Notes: generated from the sequence alone by a model not told the origin. Counted from the first letter of the stretch, positions 25,801 through 40,800 are shown. The stretch: 64,000 nt of DNA from Acholoe squamosa (GCA_949317995.1 OX439036.1:24340854-24404853), one strand, 5' to 3'. A program made the numbers and translations.

Positions 25801-28800
25801 TGTTTCGAATCTTGACATGATGCCTACTTTAAGGTCGACTTTAGCGGGTTCCTTTGATCGCATCGGGATTCACAAACTATGAAAAAAGGGTAAATCAAAT
25901 GTGCTGAACGCAATCAGACGTACCAAAATCTGAATTATGAACCCCTGCCGAATTTTTTTTTTTTCGAATCTTGAAGTCGAAACACGAAAACACCGCACAC
26001 ACTCAGTCACCATGTATTACTGTAATCTCCCACGTATAAGACGCAGCGCGCATATAAGACGCACCCCTAACTTGCCAATGGCTGTTTCGCGTATAAGACG
26101 CACCTCTTCAGGCTGAATTTTGTAAGATGCGTACATTTCTATAGTAAAAATACCCCACATATAAGACACACCCCAAACTCAAGGCAATTTACCTCCCGCG
26201 TATAAGACCCAGCAGCATTTTGTTTGGAGTATAAGACGCGTCTTATACGCGGGAGATTACTGTAGTAGTTTAAATTTGTAAGCATATGAATTCTACAAAG
26301 GAGCAATAGCACATATCTATGTATATTGAAAAGTACAAGGACACTGCATAATTATGCTAATTATGCAAATAATATGTGCAGATATGGAGTGTTCGGTATA
26401 AATCTGGGGTGTTTCGTCCCCCTAAAGAAGATGCCCCCCAAAAAATTTGTTTCAAAAAACAATAAGCGCAATAAATCTTTTAACTACAGGGGTATGGAGT
26501 TGGGGGAGGGGGAACTGGGGTGTGGGGGGGGCAGAAAACCTCATATAGGAGTTCTCCCATAGTGTGACCTATGACTTAAGGGTATCTCGAGCTGGCGGTC
26601 ATCGTGGTGGTGTTGCAAGTGTGACAAATGTATCCAAAGTTATTGATAATTTTTGCCTCTACAATGATGCTTTGAGGATGAAAAATCATAAAAGCCCATA
26701 ACTTCACATTGGATTGTCATGGGAAAGAAAAACAGATTTGGAATCATCACGGTAATCGACTTTCACTCGTAGGGTCTGAGAACAAATAAAACGTTACCAG
26801 GACGGATTTCTGCCCTTCCTAAGCTAAATAACGTTCAATACTAGCAATAAATGTGTATTTTGAATGCATTACGGCAAAAATAAAGGAAAAACATCGGCAT
26901 TGCTAATGAAAAAAAGAAAAATGCCAGTGGGCTTGGCCGGGGATCGATCCAGGGTACTCTCGTGTTTTTTGAGGCCCATGCTCTCCCGCCTGAGCTAGCG
27001 GGGCAGCTGTCTCTGGGGCATGAACTGTGCATACAAGTAGGACCTGGAGAGGTGGACAGATATATGGATAAGTACCGGGTGGACATGGGGACATGTCCAA
27101 AAGGACAAAGTGAATTTTGGCAGCCGCGCATTGTTCAAATCTAACATTTTCCTTCAATTTCTCAGTACCATGCGACAAACACTGACGAGTTGTGACAATA
27201 ATCCACCAACTGTCACAATCAATGACTGTTTGTCTCATATTTTTGTATAATGATAGTAAATCCACAAACCACCGCTCGTCAATGTTTGGCCTACATGTGG
27301 CCTGTGCCTGCATGTGGCCTACAACAACATCAAGCACTAATTTGCGGCGCATGCGCGACAACCCAGAAAGTAGGTTGTCCCGCATGTGCCGCAAATTAGC
27401 AGCGCCACCTACAGGGACATTATGAAAACAACTACAGCAGTGCAAATGGCGTGTTTTAGACCGACTACGGCAGCTGCCCGTTTCTTTCTCGATCAATAAC
27501 TACCTTAAATAATTTATTGAAGTGGAAATAAATAAGGCATCCAACATGCCAAACTATTAAGTAACCAGGAGAAACTTAAGATAATGATCAACTCTCAACT
27601 GTTTTCATGCAGTACACGTAAGTTTAGCGTCTACACTGCAAAAAATAAGTAGGAATTGTCTCCATTTTGGGCCCAAAATTGTAATAGTTCATATTTCACT
27701 TAATATCGAAAACCTAGGAAAATCCTTTCACACGATATTTATTGTGACCCATATATTAACATATATTAAGGCAAGACATTCAAGATTTACTTTTCCAGGG
27801 AGATATTGAGAAATTTATTTTCATCAATTTTTGTCAGTTGCCTGGTAAAACGAGGTCCAGTCCCATCAAGCCAATTAACATTGGCGATAGAAACCATGGT
27901 GAAGAACTCTCCATGTAATATGTTATTTGGTATCAGGGTCCTGGTGGAGAGAAGGCAATGCACCAAAACCAGTAAGGATGGTAACAATAATGTATATCCT
28001 AATATCTCTTTAGCCCAGGAAAACACTTTAAATGATAAACCACACTGGTGCATATGCTCACCTTTGTCCATGTGTAACCTCCATCGCTCGTCACAAATAC
28101 ATCAGGAGGAGTGGTCTGTAAGGCATCAGCTACATGGCCTATTGTAGGAAAATGTTTATTCAGTTAATATTTGGTTCAGGACCACTGGAAGTCACATTGA
28201 CCATATCATGGCATATGTATTACAGCATTCTCTATACCCTGGCAGTCACATGATTTATCAAATATCTCAGTCTGAAAGACCACACTTTAGTCTACTTGAG
28301 TTGGTCCGATCTATTTCATTTAGTCTACATGGGTTGCTTCAAATGTATTCATGAATACTTTTGCATTAGTCTAAATATTTACCATGAACAATAATCAGTC
28401 CAACAGCATTTTCAATACTCAGCGGTGGCTGAACCTGAATACCACGGAACTGGCTGTATGAGCCATGGATTTGTAGGAAGCAGGGCTGTAAACAGAAAAT
28501 AACTTTATAACTGAATTTCAGTGGTTATTTCTACAGAAACTGATTTACAACAAAAATGGAAACCTTTAAAATGGCAATTAAGGGCATCGGTCAATATGCA
28601 ACTTGTGGTCTACTTTAATTTCTCTTTTATTTCATTTAACACTGAGGACATATACAATTACCGACTACTGGGTAATGTTCTTATGTAATCGGCAGTTAGC
28701 AACTCTCCAAAATAAATAAACCTCTTAGCTTTAAGTTAGCATGTCCTGCTTACCTTGGACTCATTCTGACACATAACACCTTCTGGTCTCTTTACTGGAT

Positions 28801-31800
28801 TCCAGGAGGCACCGCGGTCAAATGTGATCATCGTGTGGATGCTCTTGTCATTCTCAATTTGACTTGCGAGGTAAACTCCCCTCATGGACTGTACCTGATA
28901 TGATAACCAAATACTTTACTTCATAATGGCCACAGTTTTCTTGGAGTGTATATGACAAATTATGAATAAAAATTAAAGAATTGGAATAGTTCAAAATTGG
29001 GGCACTTCGCAATATGATAATGCAAAAGAGTATGAAGCGATCTTTCAATAAATTACCACAACCCAAAGGTATATTTCCATGATTAAAAAAATACCATAGT
29101 TTTATAACTTCACACTTTACCTTATAAAAGTCTGTGAGGTCAACAAAGTTTGGGTAGAGATGGCGCTGGAGAGACTCTGAGAAAATGATACCAGAGCTGT
29201 CTGAAGTGTAGAGTGTACCCTGCCCAGAATCTGAAAATATCAAATTAAGATTACCAGTGTTATCAATAATTCAATTCAGCTCATTAAGTATGCCCCATTT
29301 CTGTCATGAATATGTACCAAAACCTAGCACAAGTATAAAAGTCACATCTGCTCTCGGAGAGAAAGTTATAAATTGCGTCTGGGATTTGAAACGGTTAATC
29401 TACCATCGTACAATACTCTTTTGAAACCCACATGTAATCCGTACCATGAAACTAAACACAGAAAGATATGTATGTAAGAATAGAAAAGAGACGAAAGTTA
29501 GAAGCCCACCTGTTGGGGAATCCACGTGCATGAAGATCATGCCTTCACTCATGTCCAAAATTGAGTAAAACTGGAAATACAAGATCAATAGCTGAGTAAC
29601 CTAGCAAATCACTCTCTGAGTAACCTTACAAATCACTCTCTGCGTAACCTAGCAAATCACTCTAATAGACAACTGCAGAAGCTTCCTTCATTGTTAGAAT
29701 AAACATAATAATCGTTCTCAGCTGCTTTATACCTTACTGTATGCGGCAGTTTCCTCTTGTGACTATTTGTCTATTAGATATTTTGGGGAAAATTCATTAC
29801 TTTGTACTCTGCTCCATAGTACAAGTTTATGAACCAGTAAACAGAAAACTCACTCTGTCTTCTGTAATAGATGGGAGTTGGACTTCATTCCATGTCTTCC
29901 CTTCATCTGTGGATACTTCCATTAGCCGCATTCCGTCAGACTAATTAAAACATAATTACATTTATTACTACCGGTACTGCCATGATATCATACCTACAAG
30001 GCTCTGCTAGTATATGTGAGGAGGGACCACTTGCACTCCTGATAGAATCAGCCAACCTTCGGGGTGAGCCTTATACACAGGGTTTAAAACTAATATAGCA
30101 AGCAGTATAAAGGTGACCAAAATTTGACCTCGGTTTCACAATATGGGATCAGCAGGAGCTGAAGTGAAGGTGCGTCTTATACATGAAGTGAGTCTTATAG
30201 ACTAGTTATTACGTTAAGCATTGATTTACATTTTTAAGTAACTACATAATACAACATTTTTGGCATTACAATAGGTTAATATACAATGGCTTTATAGTGC
30301 AAAAGACAAACAATTCATGGTTTGTTGAGAAATTTTATGATTTACTCACATTTGAAACCTTGATGGAGGCAAACAAGAATTTCCCTTGACTTCCAAAAGT
30401 ATAGACTCTTTCTCTGATAATGTCCCATGTCTCACCGAAGTCCGTGGATCTCATCAGCCTGTTCTCGGAATCTTTAATTCAAAGATGTATATCATCAATG
30501 GAAATGGCAATAAATTTCCGTTATTTTGGAGCAGAGGGTGAATCAGCAAAAGCAGATCACATATTCCGCTAAATAGTTGGTAGAGATTTATTTCAAACTG
30601 ATTTTTCATCCGAATACTCACGAAAACCTGAAAATCAAGTTTACGTCATGCTCTCTTTACTACCGTAAATTCTCTCATATAAACCGCGGCTAGTACCAGA
30701 TTCCAAATGAAAGTGCAGCTTTTGGGAGGTTCCCAAAGTCTGTTTGCAGATTATATGAGGGTATTTGACACCATGAAACAGTACTAAAATGCCAATTTTT
30801 AAGTCGAGTGCAGCTTATAGCCAATCCCAAAGTCGGGGTGCGGCTTATACAAAGGGTGCGGGATAATATGAGAGAATTTACGATTCAATTATATACGGAT
30901 ATTAACCTAATCTTAATCACTTTCAAATTCCTTCTATATCATGTAAGCATGTGTGGAGACTTTGCTACTCTATACCTACCTATGTTTTTATCATTGACGA
31001 CTGTATAGAGGATTGGCTTATTGCCTGATGGATCTGTGCCCCTGCAATACATCAAGAGTCAAGACTTGAGTCAAATATATCAAGAAACTTTCTTTGCCAT
31101 GGCTTCCTCTAAGAAACAGGAATGCATTCTACCGTGGTACTTGCTGATCAAGTGCTTATATGTACTAGGATCTGACAACGGTGTAATGAGAGGAAGTAGA
31201 ACAATTTCCCACAACTACTCACCATTTAGTGTGTATCACATTGTCTTTGATCAGCTTCCACGTGAAACCTCCATCTTGTGAGATATACAACTCCTGCAAC
31301 AAACATGTTAAGTATCATACTGTAAAATAGCCATGTTTTAGATCATCTTTTTTTTCGTTTTTTTTTTCCCTATTGGTGTACATATGGACAACTCAGGTAG
31401 ATTTGTTTTTCTTCTTTTTTTTTCTTGACGCAAGATGGCTTTCTCATTTGTTTATATGCTAGCTATTTCAGTTTTCGAGTAAAGTAAAGTCAACTTTGCT
31501 GGACGAATTACAAAGTGATAATGCTGCACAGATATGATTCAGTTTCATTCTTACTTTGGCAAGTGTCTGTGCGATAAGCACGTTGGGGTGCTTCTTGTCT
31601 GGATAGAAGGTGATGGTCTGTTTCTCCAGGCTGAATGGTAGGTTGACCGATTTGAAGGAATCTCCCCCGTCTTGTGTGATCCATAGGTCTGACTTCTGTG
31701 ATGGTGTGTGTGGATAGGCCACCAGGAATACCTATTGATAAAACAGATCAAAACAAGGAAAAGATAATTCAATTCCTCATTTCCACTTCTATAATTTACT

Positions 31801-34800
31801 TCAAGTTAGAGATGAAGTGAAAATCCACAGGAGTGGGTGCTAAAGCTACTTTATCTTGATTTTCCTCGATTCCCTCATGTTAATGGTAGTTGCCAAGTAC
31901 CGCCTGAATAATCAGATCTGTCATTTTTTTCTTTCCTTTTTGCTGTTTTCCTCGTTTCCCTCATGTTAACTGTAGTTGTCAAGTACTGCCTAAATAATAT
32001 TCAGATCTATTTTTTTCTTCTTTCCTTTTTGATTATATCTAAAATCACCATAATGCAAAGGTCTAATGATTAAATGATATCACCAGTTTTATAAACACCA
32101 GTTATTCTGAGAGACATACCTTAGCGGGGTTGTGTGGATCCTTCTGGAGACCATTTTCTTTATATATCTGTGCATTGTTGACACGCTCATTGATTTTAGT
32201 GAAATGAAACCCATCGTCATGACTGCAGAGAGAAACAGATTGATGATAGTATATACCGTATTCTCCCGCGTAGAAGACGCGCTGCGCGTATAGGACGCAC
32301 CCCAAACTCAGCACATGCATTTTCGCGTATAAGACGCACCTCTTAGGGGTGATTTTTGTAAATCCAGTACTGTTCTATAGTAAAATTACCCCTCGTATAA
32401 GACGCCCCCCCAACTTGAAGAAATCCTATAAGACGCACAATGCAATTGTTTGGCCTAGAGGATGCGTCTTATACGTGGGAGATTACGGTAAATACTAAAA
32501 TTGAAATGGCATATCATTGTAAAACAGTACTTTAATAAAACCATAGTGTTGTAGATTTTAATACAATAGTAGCGAATAGTCCTGTGAGACATGGCGCGGC
32601 GACTTGTAATCTTGTGTCTGGTTTCAGTTGGTGAGACTGATAGATAGGGCATACTATCATCTGGGCTTTGGTAGTATATAACACAAATTCAACCTGAACT
32701 ACCCACTGCAGCTATGTACTAATAGCCTGTAGACTATCCATTTTGCGTGCACCTCACTCAGCTGTTACAGGGACCTGTCTTATTCAATGTTCAATGCCAT
32801 AGTCAACAGGTGTGTCATTATGAGTGTACACTGTCTCAGATCACCAGGAGCCTGCTATGTCTCAACACCCCCCCCCCCCCACACACACACACACACACCC
32901 AACTGCCAATCACCTTATAATAGGTCTGTACCTCATCACGGGCCAGTGGTCAGCAAACTGGCCAGATCACTCCACCTCTCTGTAGAGGGGGAGCACAGTG
33001 CAAGTACCTCTGTACATGTATGTTTTCACAGTCTTCCACAAAATCGTTTATATAATGAACGGAGTAATTAAATTAATGTCTCATCACCGATAGCAGATAC
33101 ATATTCTGAGAAAGCATTATTTCAATGTAAAGTAAAAAAGTTTACACAGAAAAGAATGTAGCAGTACCACAAGGTGTCCTTACACTTCAACCTCCTCTGA
33201 TTTACAAAAATGCACATATGGCAACACACACTTTAGCACTGATTTCTTCATAGAGATCTTTAACAGTGAATACTTTGTTCAAAAACAGAAAATGATCCAA
33301 TTGTACCATAACCCACTGAGATGAAACCTGTACTACATATATATAGTAGTTTTAGAACGAACGATTCTAAAACAAAGGCTACAGAGATGCATTTCTGAAT
33401 CTTAAAATGCTCTAATGCTAATCTGCCATAGGGCTCCAAATGATGAAATGTCTTATCTGCGAATAAAATCAAAAGTATGAGATATATTTTGAAAATTCCT
33501 TCACTGATAAGTAAAGGAAACACACTGTTGTTATTACATTAGAATAGTGGGCAGGAATAGTCCATAGCAGGGGAGCAACAAACAAAAATAGATTGCAAGG
33601 CCTCCCTATCCCTTACAGCGTGGCGACTGTGAACCATACACTAGTCTACTCATCTCACGAGTAGTACTCACTAGTCGCCGCACTAATAATTATATGAGCT
33701 GTTCGAGGTATTCGTCCATGAGCCAACCTCACCTGTACTCCCTCCTGTGTGACCTAGTCCCACACTTGTCATATACAAATATTCTCACCGGCACAGGCAG
33801 GTGCAGTTATTCAGCCCCTTGGACCAGTCAGCAGCAGTTCAGTTCAGTTTCAGTGTTATTTTTTGTTTTTTTCCTCTATCACCATGGTAGTTACCTGTAC
33901 CGAATGTAACCATCGGTACCATGGCAATAGGATGATCTGTCCCATGTGTAAGGCCGCCAAACCCAAATTGATTTCAGGTGATCAAATGGTTGGCACTGAC
34001 CTGCAAGCTCATGCGGGGACTAAACCACCACAGCATGACGATCATGGGGCTGGCAGATCGGTACAACTTGATGACAGCGGCAGCACTGATCAGGTGTCAT
34101 ACGGCTCTCGGATTGGGGACGAGCATATGGCAAGTGGGGCCAAACTTCCGGCTAATATCCTGGTTTTCAGCGAGCGCGGCGCAGCAGGAGAGGCACAAGC
34201 GAAAGTTGGAAACATCCAAGACGATGGCACAGGCCTTCCAGTTTCAGCAATTGCGACTTCTACAAGCCTTTCTTCTTTGAATTCAACCAATATGACAAAT
34301 AACCTGCCTCCCGGACCATTGAACGCCCAGGAAAACCAGTCGCTCACCCACGGTAACCAGACCGGTACCCAGTAAAATCACATGGACACCCATGGACATC
34401 ATCCGGTCCTGCCAGTTGGCAATTCACAACACCTGGGGGGAGGTACCACCTACTCACTCAATTCAGGGAAGTGTCAGTGCACCTCCAGGTTTCTCCAGTC
34501 TGCACAGTGGCCAACTTAGCTCTGGTAGGGGTCTGGGGGAGGTAGCAGGGTCTACTCCCACCACTCTGAGTAGTGTCAGTGCACCTCCAGGTACCATACA
34601 AAGCCATCGAGTAGACACTTCCTACGCAGCCTATTTCAGGTGGGTTCAATGGCAACCAACTTTCCAGCACCACTGGGTTTAACTCAATTTGCTGTGATCA
34701 TTAAAGTAAAGATATAGTGTCATACTCTGGATACCCGAAGCTGGTCTTATAAGTTAAATCATATCCACTAGAAGTCTATTTGTACAAAATGTACAAAGAA

Positions 34801-37800
34801 ATGTAAAACAAATTTTAGAGACATACCAGAAAGTCACAAGGTCCAAACTCACCTTTGGTAGATAGTTGAGGGGCGGACAAATATACCATATTCCTCGGTA
34901 GTTACGACTAAAAGTTTCTGTAGGAACAATGAACAGTACATTTATTAATGACCATGTCATATTTTGAAAAATCATTTCCATAGTGCCATAATATACATTT
35001 GAATTCAAAGATTATATTCAATTGCCATTTTTAATCTCATGAGTGGATGAATCCGTATATTACTCTATACATACCTATGACTTCTTTAAACACAATGACC
35101 ACACTCACCCCTGTATTCTCTCCGACCCAGGCTATTGCTATGCTGTACTTTGTCTCATTCTCAAACTTGCTCTGAAAAGAGAAAGAATAATTCATTTTAC
35201 AACTACAGGTACTGTATTCACCTAAAAATATTGATTAAGAGGGGCAAAAGACGTTGTTTCATGAGAAAATCAGGTTTTTCTTTTTTTTTCTTTCTTTTTT
35301 TACAACTTGGGTCGCAAAAATGCCTAGAATTTACTCACAACCTCTGAGGAGGACTCAGACCCGACAACACAAATGACTAAATCAACCCAAAAAACGAACC
35401 CAAATCTCTGGATAGAATTGTATAACAATTTCAAATAGTTTCCCCTCACTTGCGCCTTTAATATTGGATGGGCCCGAGTTGGTGGTGTACCTTTTTACGC
35501 CAGGTATTATAATTATTATACGGGTGCCCATGACCTACACTGTGTTAAAAAAAAAACTCCTAAAAAGGGGGGAAGAAGGAAAATACCCGGTAAGTTAGGC
35601 CACCCTTTAAAATATTTCCGTTTCCTGTCCAGAGGCCTGGTGGATTTTTTTTGTGAGAATGGTAAATTTTTTTTCCTTAGTTCTGAAAAGAATTTTTTTT
35701 ACGTCCATCAGCATAAGAATCTAGGGTTCCAATTAATGACTAAATCTTAGAACATGATGGCAAATTCATGCCATCCTCTCTTACGATGTTCATGACAAAT
35801 AAAAAAAAAATTGTCCCTCCCTCATGGGTCTGAAAAATCCCACCCTCTGGACAGGAAACAAACATATTTTTAAGGATGGCCTTATTTTGAATCAATCATG
35901 TATGGACATACCGTAATCTCCCGCGTATAAGACGCAGTGCGCGTATAAGACGCACCTAGAGTTTTGGAAAATTCTCAAAAAAATGAAAAATTCATAACTT
36001 TGGTTCTACTGAGTGAATTTTCAAAATTTAAAAACCTGTGTGTAGCTTGGGCCCCCTGGACCCCCCCTGGGCCCCCTTATGCCCTATTATGACCATTATG
36101 GCATGTAACATATCAAAAGAAAGGTCTTGGTGTCCCCCTTGTGGATCCAAGGAGAACTAAAACCCCTCGTATAAGACGTGTCTTATACGCGGGAGATTAC
36201 GGTATATGTATACATATGGGGATCTGGTTACAATTTTACTATTTAGAGACGTAGTTGGAGGCTTATTGTTTGCATCACCAAAAGTTTAAGTCAGGTTCAA
36301 ATAGAAAGGCCTATAGATGTGAGCCCTCATGCAATGGTCGATTTTTACTAGCAAACACCTGCATCCTCATTTCAGTTTTTTTTATATTGATTGCCTGGTA
36401 GATGATGTATGAGATGCAGACTTTGACATTCTTAACTCTCATTACAATCTCTTCTTGAGTTTCCTGATTTGTGCGTCTATTATCTTAACCATGATAATAT
36501 CGAAAGTCTTGTGTTAATCCTAACTGTACTTTTTTGACAGGTTATCAAAATATCTCATCGTGGGCACTCCTCAACAACTGTGTATAACTCAAGGGATATA
36601 CTAAACATCATTTACCCTCAGGAAGATAGGGAAGTTGCCATACATATGTACTAGATCTTGTAGATCTTGGGGCTGCCAAGAATATGTTGATATAACGATC
36701 ATGTATGTCCATAATGTGAGAGAGACCTGGCCTAGAAACCGTCACGTGAGTCAGTAGTCACGGGAAGATCATGTCAACCAGATGATGAGTCATGATAACA
36801 GATTGGGTCAAGGGGTTCTGAAAGTGTGGGTGTATCTTGAAAAAGTATATATGTATGATATCTGCCACATATTGCTCCTAAGACATTCACCTGGCAACCT
36901 GTCTGTACGTTGATGAAATACAGGCAGATCATTTCTAATAATTTACCTGCCTTTTGAGAGCGAGGGTAGAAACATTTCCACCCTCGATCTCAAGAAGGCA
37001 TCCGGTCACCCTAAAAGTGATCAGACATGGTCTGTGGTATATGCCCTCAATACCTGCAGGGGACCAGCGTATTTTGGGCGTCTGCAGAGGGGCCTGGCTC
37101 GATCTGCCGATCCTCAAGATCGGGAGCGTCTGCGTGTATATACTCCTTAGTTTAGATACCGATCAAGTCTGGCCCATCCACGGTCGCATTAAGACTTCAC
37201 TTTTACCAGTACAATTATTATCATGTCACCTTGTGACGACCAAAGGAACAGGCTGTGATCATGTTGGGTAACCATGGATTAAATCAGTAGGGCCAAAGAA
37301 AAAATTGTTTGTTTCAAGCACGTCTTTCAGGTCCGTGTTTCAAGTAACCCGACCCTACCTAGCAAAACAGTCACCTTGACTCGTCCGCAAGTCGCCATGA
37401 CTCATCACTAGTCTTTGTGGCAGTTAAAAAAAGATTTACAAAATAAAAAAAGAATTCAGCCTACCCTACCTATTTTTTTCCAGCACCTTACCTGAGACAA
37501 ATGTGTTTTTTTTTGGCCTAGCCTATACCGAGATTTTTATATGAAATGTCTTAGCCGATTATACTCGGTGTCACTTCATTGTGTCGTGAATAACACAATA
37601 AGTGCCAGACATTTGTAGAATTTTAGTTTGAACAGTGTGTATATTGTTAAAGAATACAAAAGTGTCCCCTTTTCCGGTGTCTGAAATATTGTTCAAGTTG
37701 TGCATGCACCATAAGGTGTAACACATAGCCATAGGGTAGGGACTTCTCCTAAAGTTTGAGGCGATGATCGACAAGAATTTTAGTGAAAGTGTCCTAAACC

Positions 37801-40800
37801 TAAGGTCTATAGACTCTAGTAATCCCTAGTAATCTTAGACTACCTATGAGGGAGTGGTCATTAAAAAGTAGGTTGAAAACCCCCACCCCCAGAAAATTAC
37901 GAGGGAAGGGCCCCACAGTTCGAGCCTCTACATTTTGTACGATCTATTAAAAAGATACCGTTAAAAATCGTGGGGGGGGGGTGTTTGAGGAGGGGTGTGA
38001 AAAACTGTTGACGCCTCTTGGGGGTGGATAATTCGCGCTACTGCCTATTTGCCCTAGATCATTTGCACTACTCCTGAAACTTAGAAACATCCTTCATTTT
38101 TATAAGTTTTGGGTATATAGCTAACCCTTTTACCTACCCTCAACTGCTGTGATAATGAGATTTGGTTTTAAAAATTGAGAACTATGACTTATCAACAACA
38201 ACAAAAAATAGCGCGAATCGGCTAGGGTGTAGAGCAAATGTGTATGTTGGGCAAATAGGTTTTAGATGCACACCCACCCCCTGGCCTTGTTAATAAATAA
38301 GTAACCACTTTGTTATAATACTAGCGGCTATGGGACAGTTGGACAGATCGGCAGTTCGACAGGTCTGCCAATTCGACAGAATTTTGTGATCTATGAGACA
38401 ATTGGACAGGACGATTGGACAGATTTGGGTGCAGTGCAAACCATGATAATATCCCTCTCTTCTTATAGAATTTGAAAGAACAACCCTAATGATACTGCCC
38501 CTACGCTATAGAATCATGGATGCCAAGAAACCCTTATTTTAATTTTTAAGAATATTTTAAATGATTTTCATGTCAAGTCCAACCTGTCTAATCGTGCCAA
38601 AGAAACCATTTTTTAATTTTTAAAAAAAATTTTAAATGAATTTCATGTCAAGTCCAACCTGTCGAATCTTGCCAAAGAAACCCTTTTTTAATTTTTAAAA
38701 ATAATTTTAAATGATTTTCATGTCAAGTTCAACCTGTCGAATCGTCCCACTCTTCTTATAGAATTTGATAGAACAACCCTAATGATAGACTGCCCCTACG
38801 CCGTAGAACCATGGATGCCAAAGAAACCCTTTTTTTTTTAATTTTTAAAAATAATTTTTAAATGATTTTCATGTCAAAGTCCAACCTGTCGAATCTTCCC
38901 AAAAATGTCCAAAGTCCTTTCAATTTCTGTCCAATTGTCCTGTCGAATTGGTAATCTGTCGCACTGTCCGTTTCCCATTCAGGCTATAGCTATGGGCACC
39001 CAAAAAATAGATTTAGTATAATCCTAGCGAAAATTATACCCTTGAAAGAAGAAATCTTTGCCAACCTAAGTAATGCTTCTCGAATGAATGCAATAGAGTG
39101 ATTAGAAGAGAAGGAGTGAATTTTTTAATATAAAAAAGTTAGGAGCATTTTCTGTCACCTTTTTCTGGTCATTATTATCAGCTCTGTGAGGGAAAATTAG
39201 GTCAAGTCATGCCTCACTGACCACATTCACTAAGTGGTGCATTTTTGACATTATCCCATATAAATGCTTATAACTTTCTAACAGTTGAGGTTACAGAGAA
39301 ACCAGTCACACCAAAAGAATGAAAACAGTTTGGTGGTTCTAGGGGTATAAATTATTTTGTGATTTGACATGGAAAAATGTATCATATTTTGATGGAAACT
39401 CAAAATTCTGTGTGGTAGAGTAAATTCACTCAGGTCAGATTTGTGCAATTTTGACCAAAATATGCTGTTACTCTTTTTCTTCTTGCACTTTTGAGCACAC
39501 AGATATTGAGGAACCAGTTTTAGATTCTTGTAGGAAACAAAATTACGGACATTTTGGTGGTGGTTCCCTTTGCTAGGCACTGAAATACCTCCACTGTGTG
39601 AGTCTGCTGCAGGTGAGGTGTGAAACTGTGATAAAGCTGAAACTGGGTAGTGTTAAACTTTCCTTTCTTTGCAAGCTTATTCTGAAGCTATTTACTGGAG
39701 GATCTTTACAAACAAGGGCTCATTTTAACAGGCTTGGCTAGACCTTTAAAATGATTATTTTTTGTACAAGGTTGAATGCAGGGAATTTTGCCTTTCACCC
39801 CATCAAAGTTCAACTAAAAGTTTAGAACCATTTTATTATGAGAAGATCATTGAGCACCTAAAAATAAATGGTTCCCACCTGTTCTATGGTTAAAAATGAT
39901 CTAGATAATGTTTGCATTTTCTTTTTCTAAGGGGCTGCAGTATGTTTGACAGACCCTGCAAACTATTTGGGCGAGATCATCTCTGGACACTTATCCCAAC
40001 CTCCCCAATGTTGGGCACTTACCTATCAATTAAGACCTTATTGTATGTATTTTATATGGTGGGAAATTGATAGCTATGATAAAAATAAGTAGTTTTGCTT
40101 TTTAGATGAAGTTATTATGTCAATTTAAATGGAAGTTATGATCATTCAGACGTCCTGAGTCAAAGACGATATTCTGCCGTGGTTCTGTCAGAGCACACAG
40201 TTCAAGGGAAAAGATGACATCAGAAATTTGCTTTTTACATTGTTTGATTATGATAAAATGTATCATTATTTACATTCTTGAGGGTATATCTTGCTTATCT
40301 GAAAAGAAAATTGCCCAAAATAATCATTTTAGTGATCTAGTATACCTTGGATTCATCTTGCTTGATCACAAAATTAGATCCTAATTAAACTCTTAACTAT
40401 GGCAGAATTCTGGGTCTGATTTGGTACCTTTGACCGGTCTTAATTCCACTTAAAATTGACATAGAGACTTCATTTAAAAAGCAAATCCACTTCTTTTCTC
40501 AAGATCTATCCATTGATCATTTATAGATAGGTTTAATGGGATAAAGTCTTGAAATATTAGGTAAGTGCCTACCTTTGCCTGGGTTCAATTTCCACCCAAA
40601 AAAGGGTAAGGACCGGAGAATATTTATGCTGTTTGAAATTGATGTGTACGCCTACCGTTCTACACTAAGCCTTCAGGACTAACATTACAAAACAGTTTAA
40701 TAGTACCGTATTAGTATTAGGCCTACCGTTACTACTAGCTATAATAAACTAAAAGTCCAGTGTCACTCGACGACTCGAGTCTAAAGTCAAGTTCAACAAA

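Larger units (their letters stand above)
24798..27548. mobile_element. 2.75-kb element with about 150-bp terminal inverted repeats, nested with other repeats
   Basis: The left TIR (24798-24949) and right TIR (27398-27548) are about 90% identical inverted copies starting CATGTTGGATGCC and including GAGAAAGAAAC and GGCAGCTGCCGTAGTC. The interior has two tandem arrays (about 160-bp and 162-bp units), an (ACTC)-tail retroposon, a CGTATAAGACGC MITE and a tRNA-like stretch. No transposase is recognisable, so it looks non-autonomous. Target duplication is unclear. It accounts for nearly all of sortilin intron 14. Confidence 0.78.

Noticed and set aside
26926-27008. A functional tRNA gene
   Set aside because: A and B box matches are present, but the acceptor stem cannot pair and the T stem is mismatched, so it is at most a SINE head or pseudogene.
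26903-27496. 197-codon frame on the - strand
   Set aside because: It runs across a tRNA-like sequence and the right TIR of the 24798-27548 element. It has no domain or splice context.
36954-37271. 105-codon frame in sortilin intron 1
   Set aside because: It has no domain, signal or splice evidence, and an antisense frame of similar quality overlaps it.
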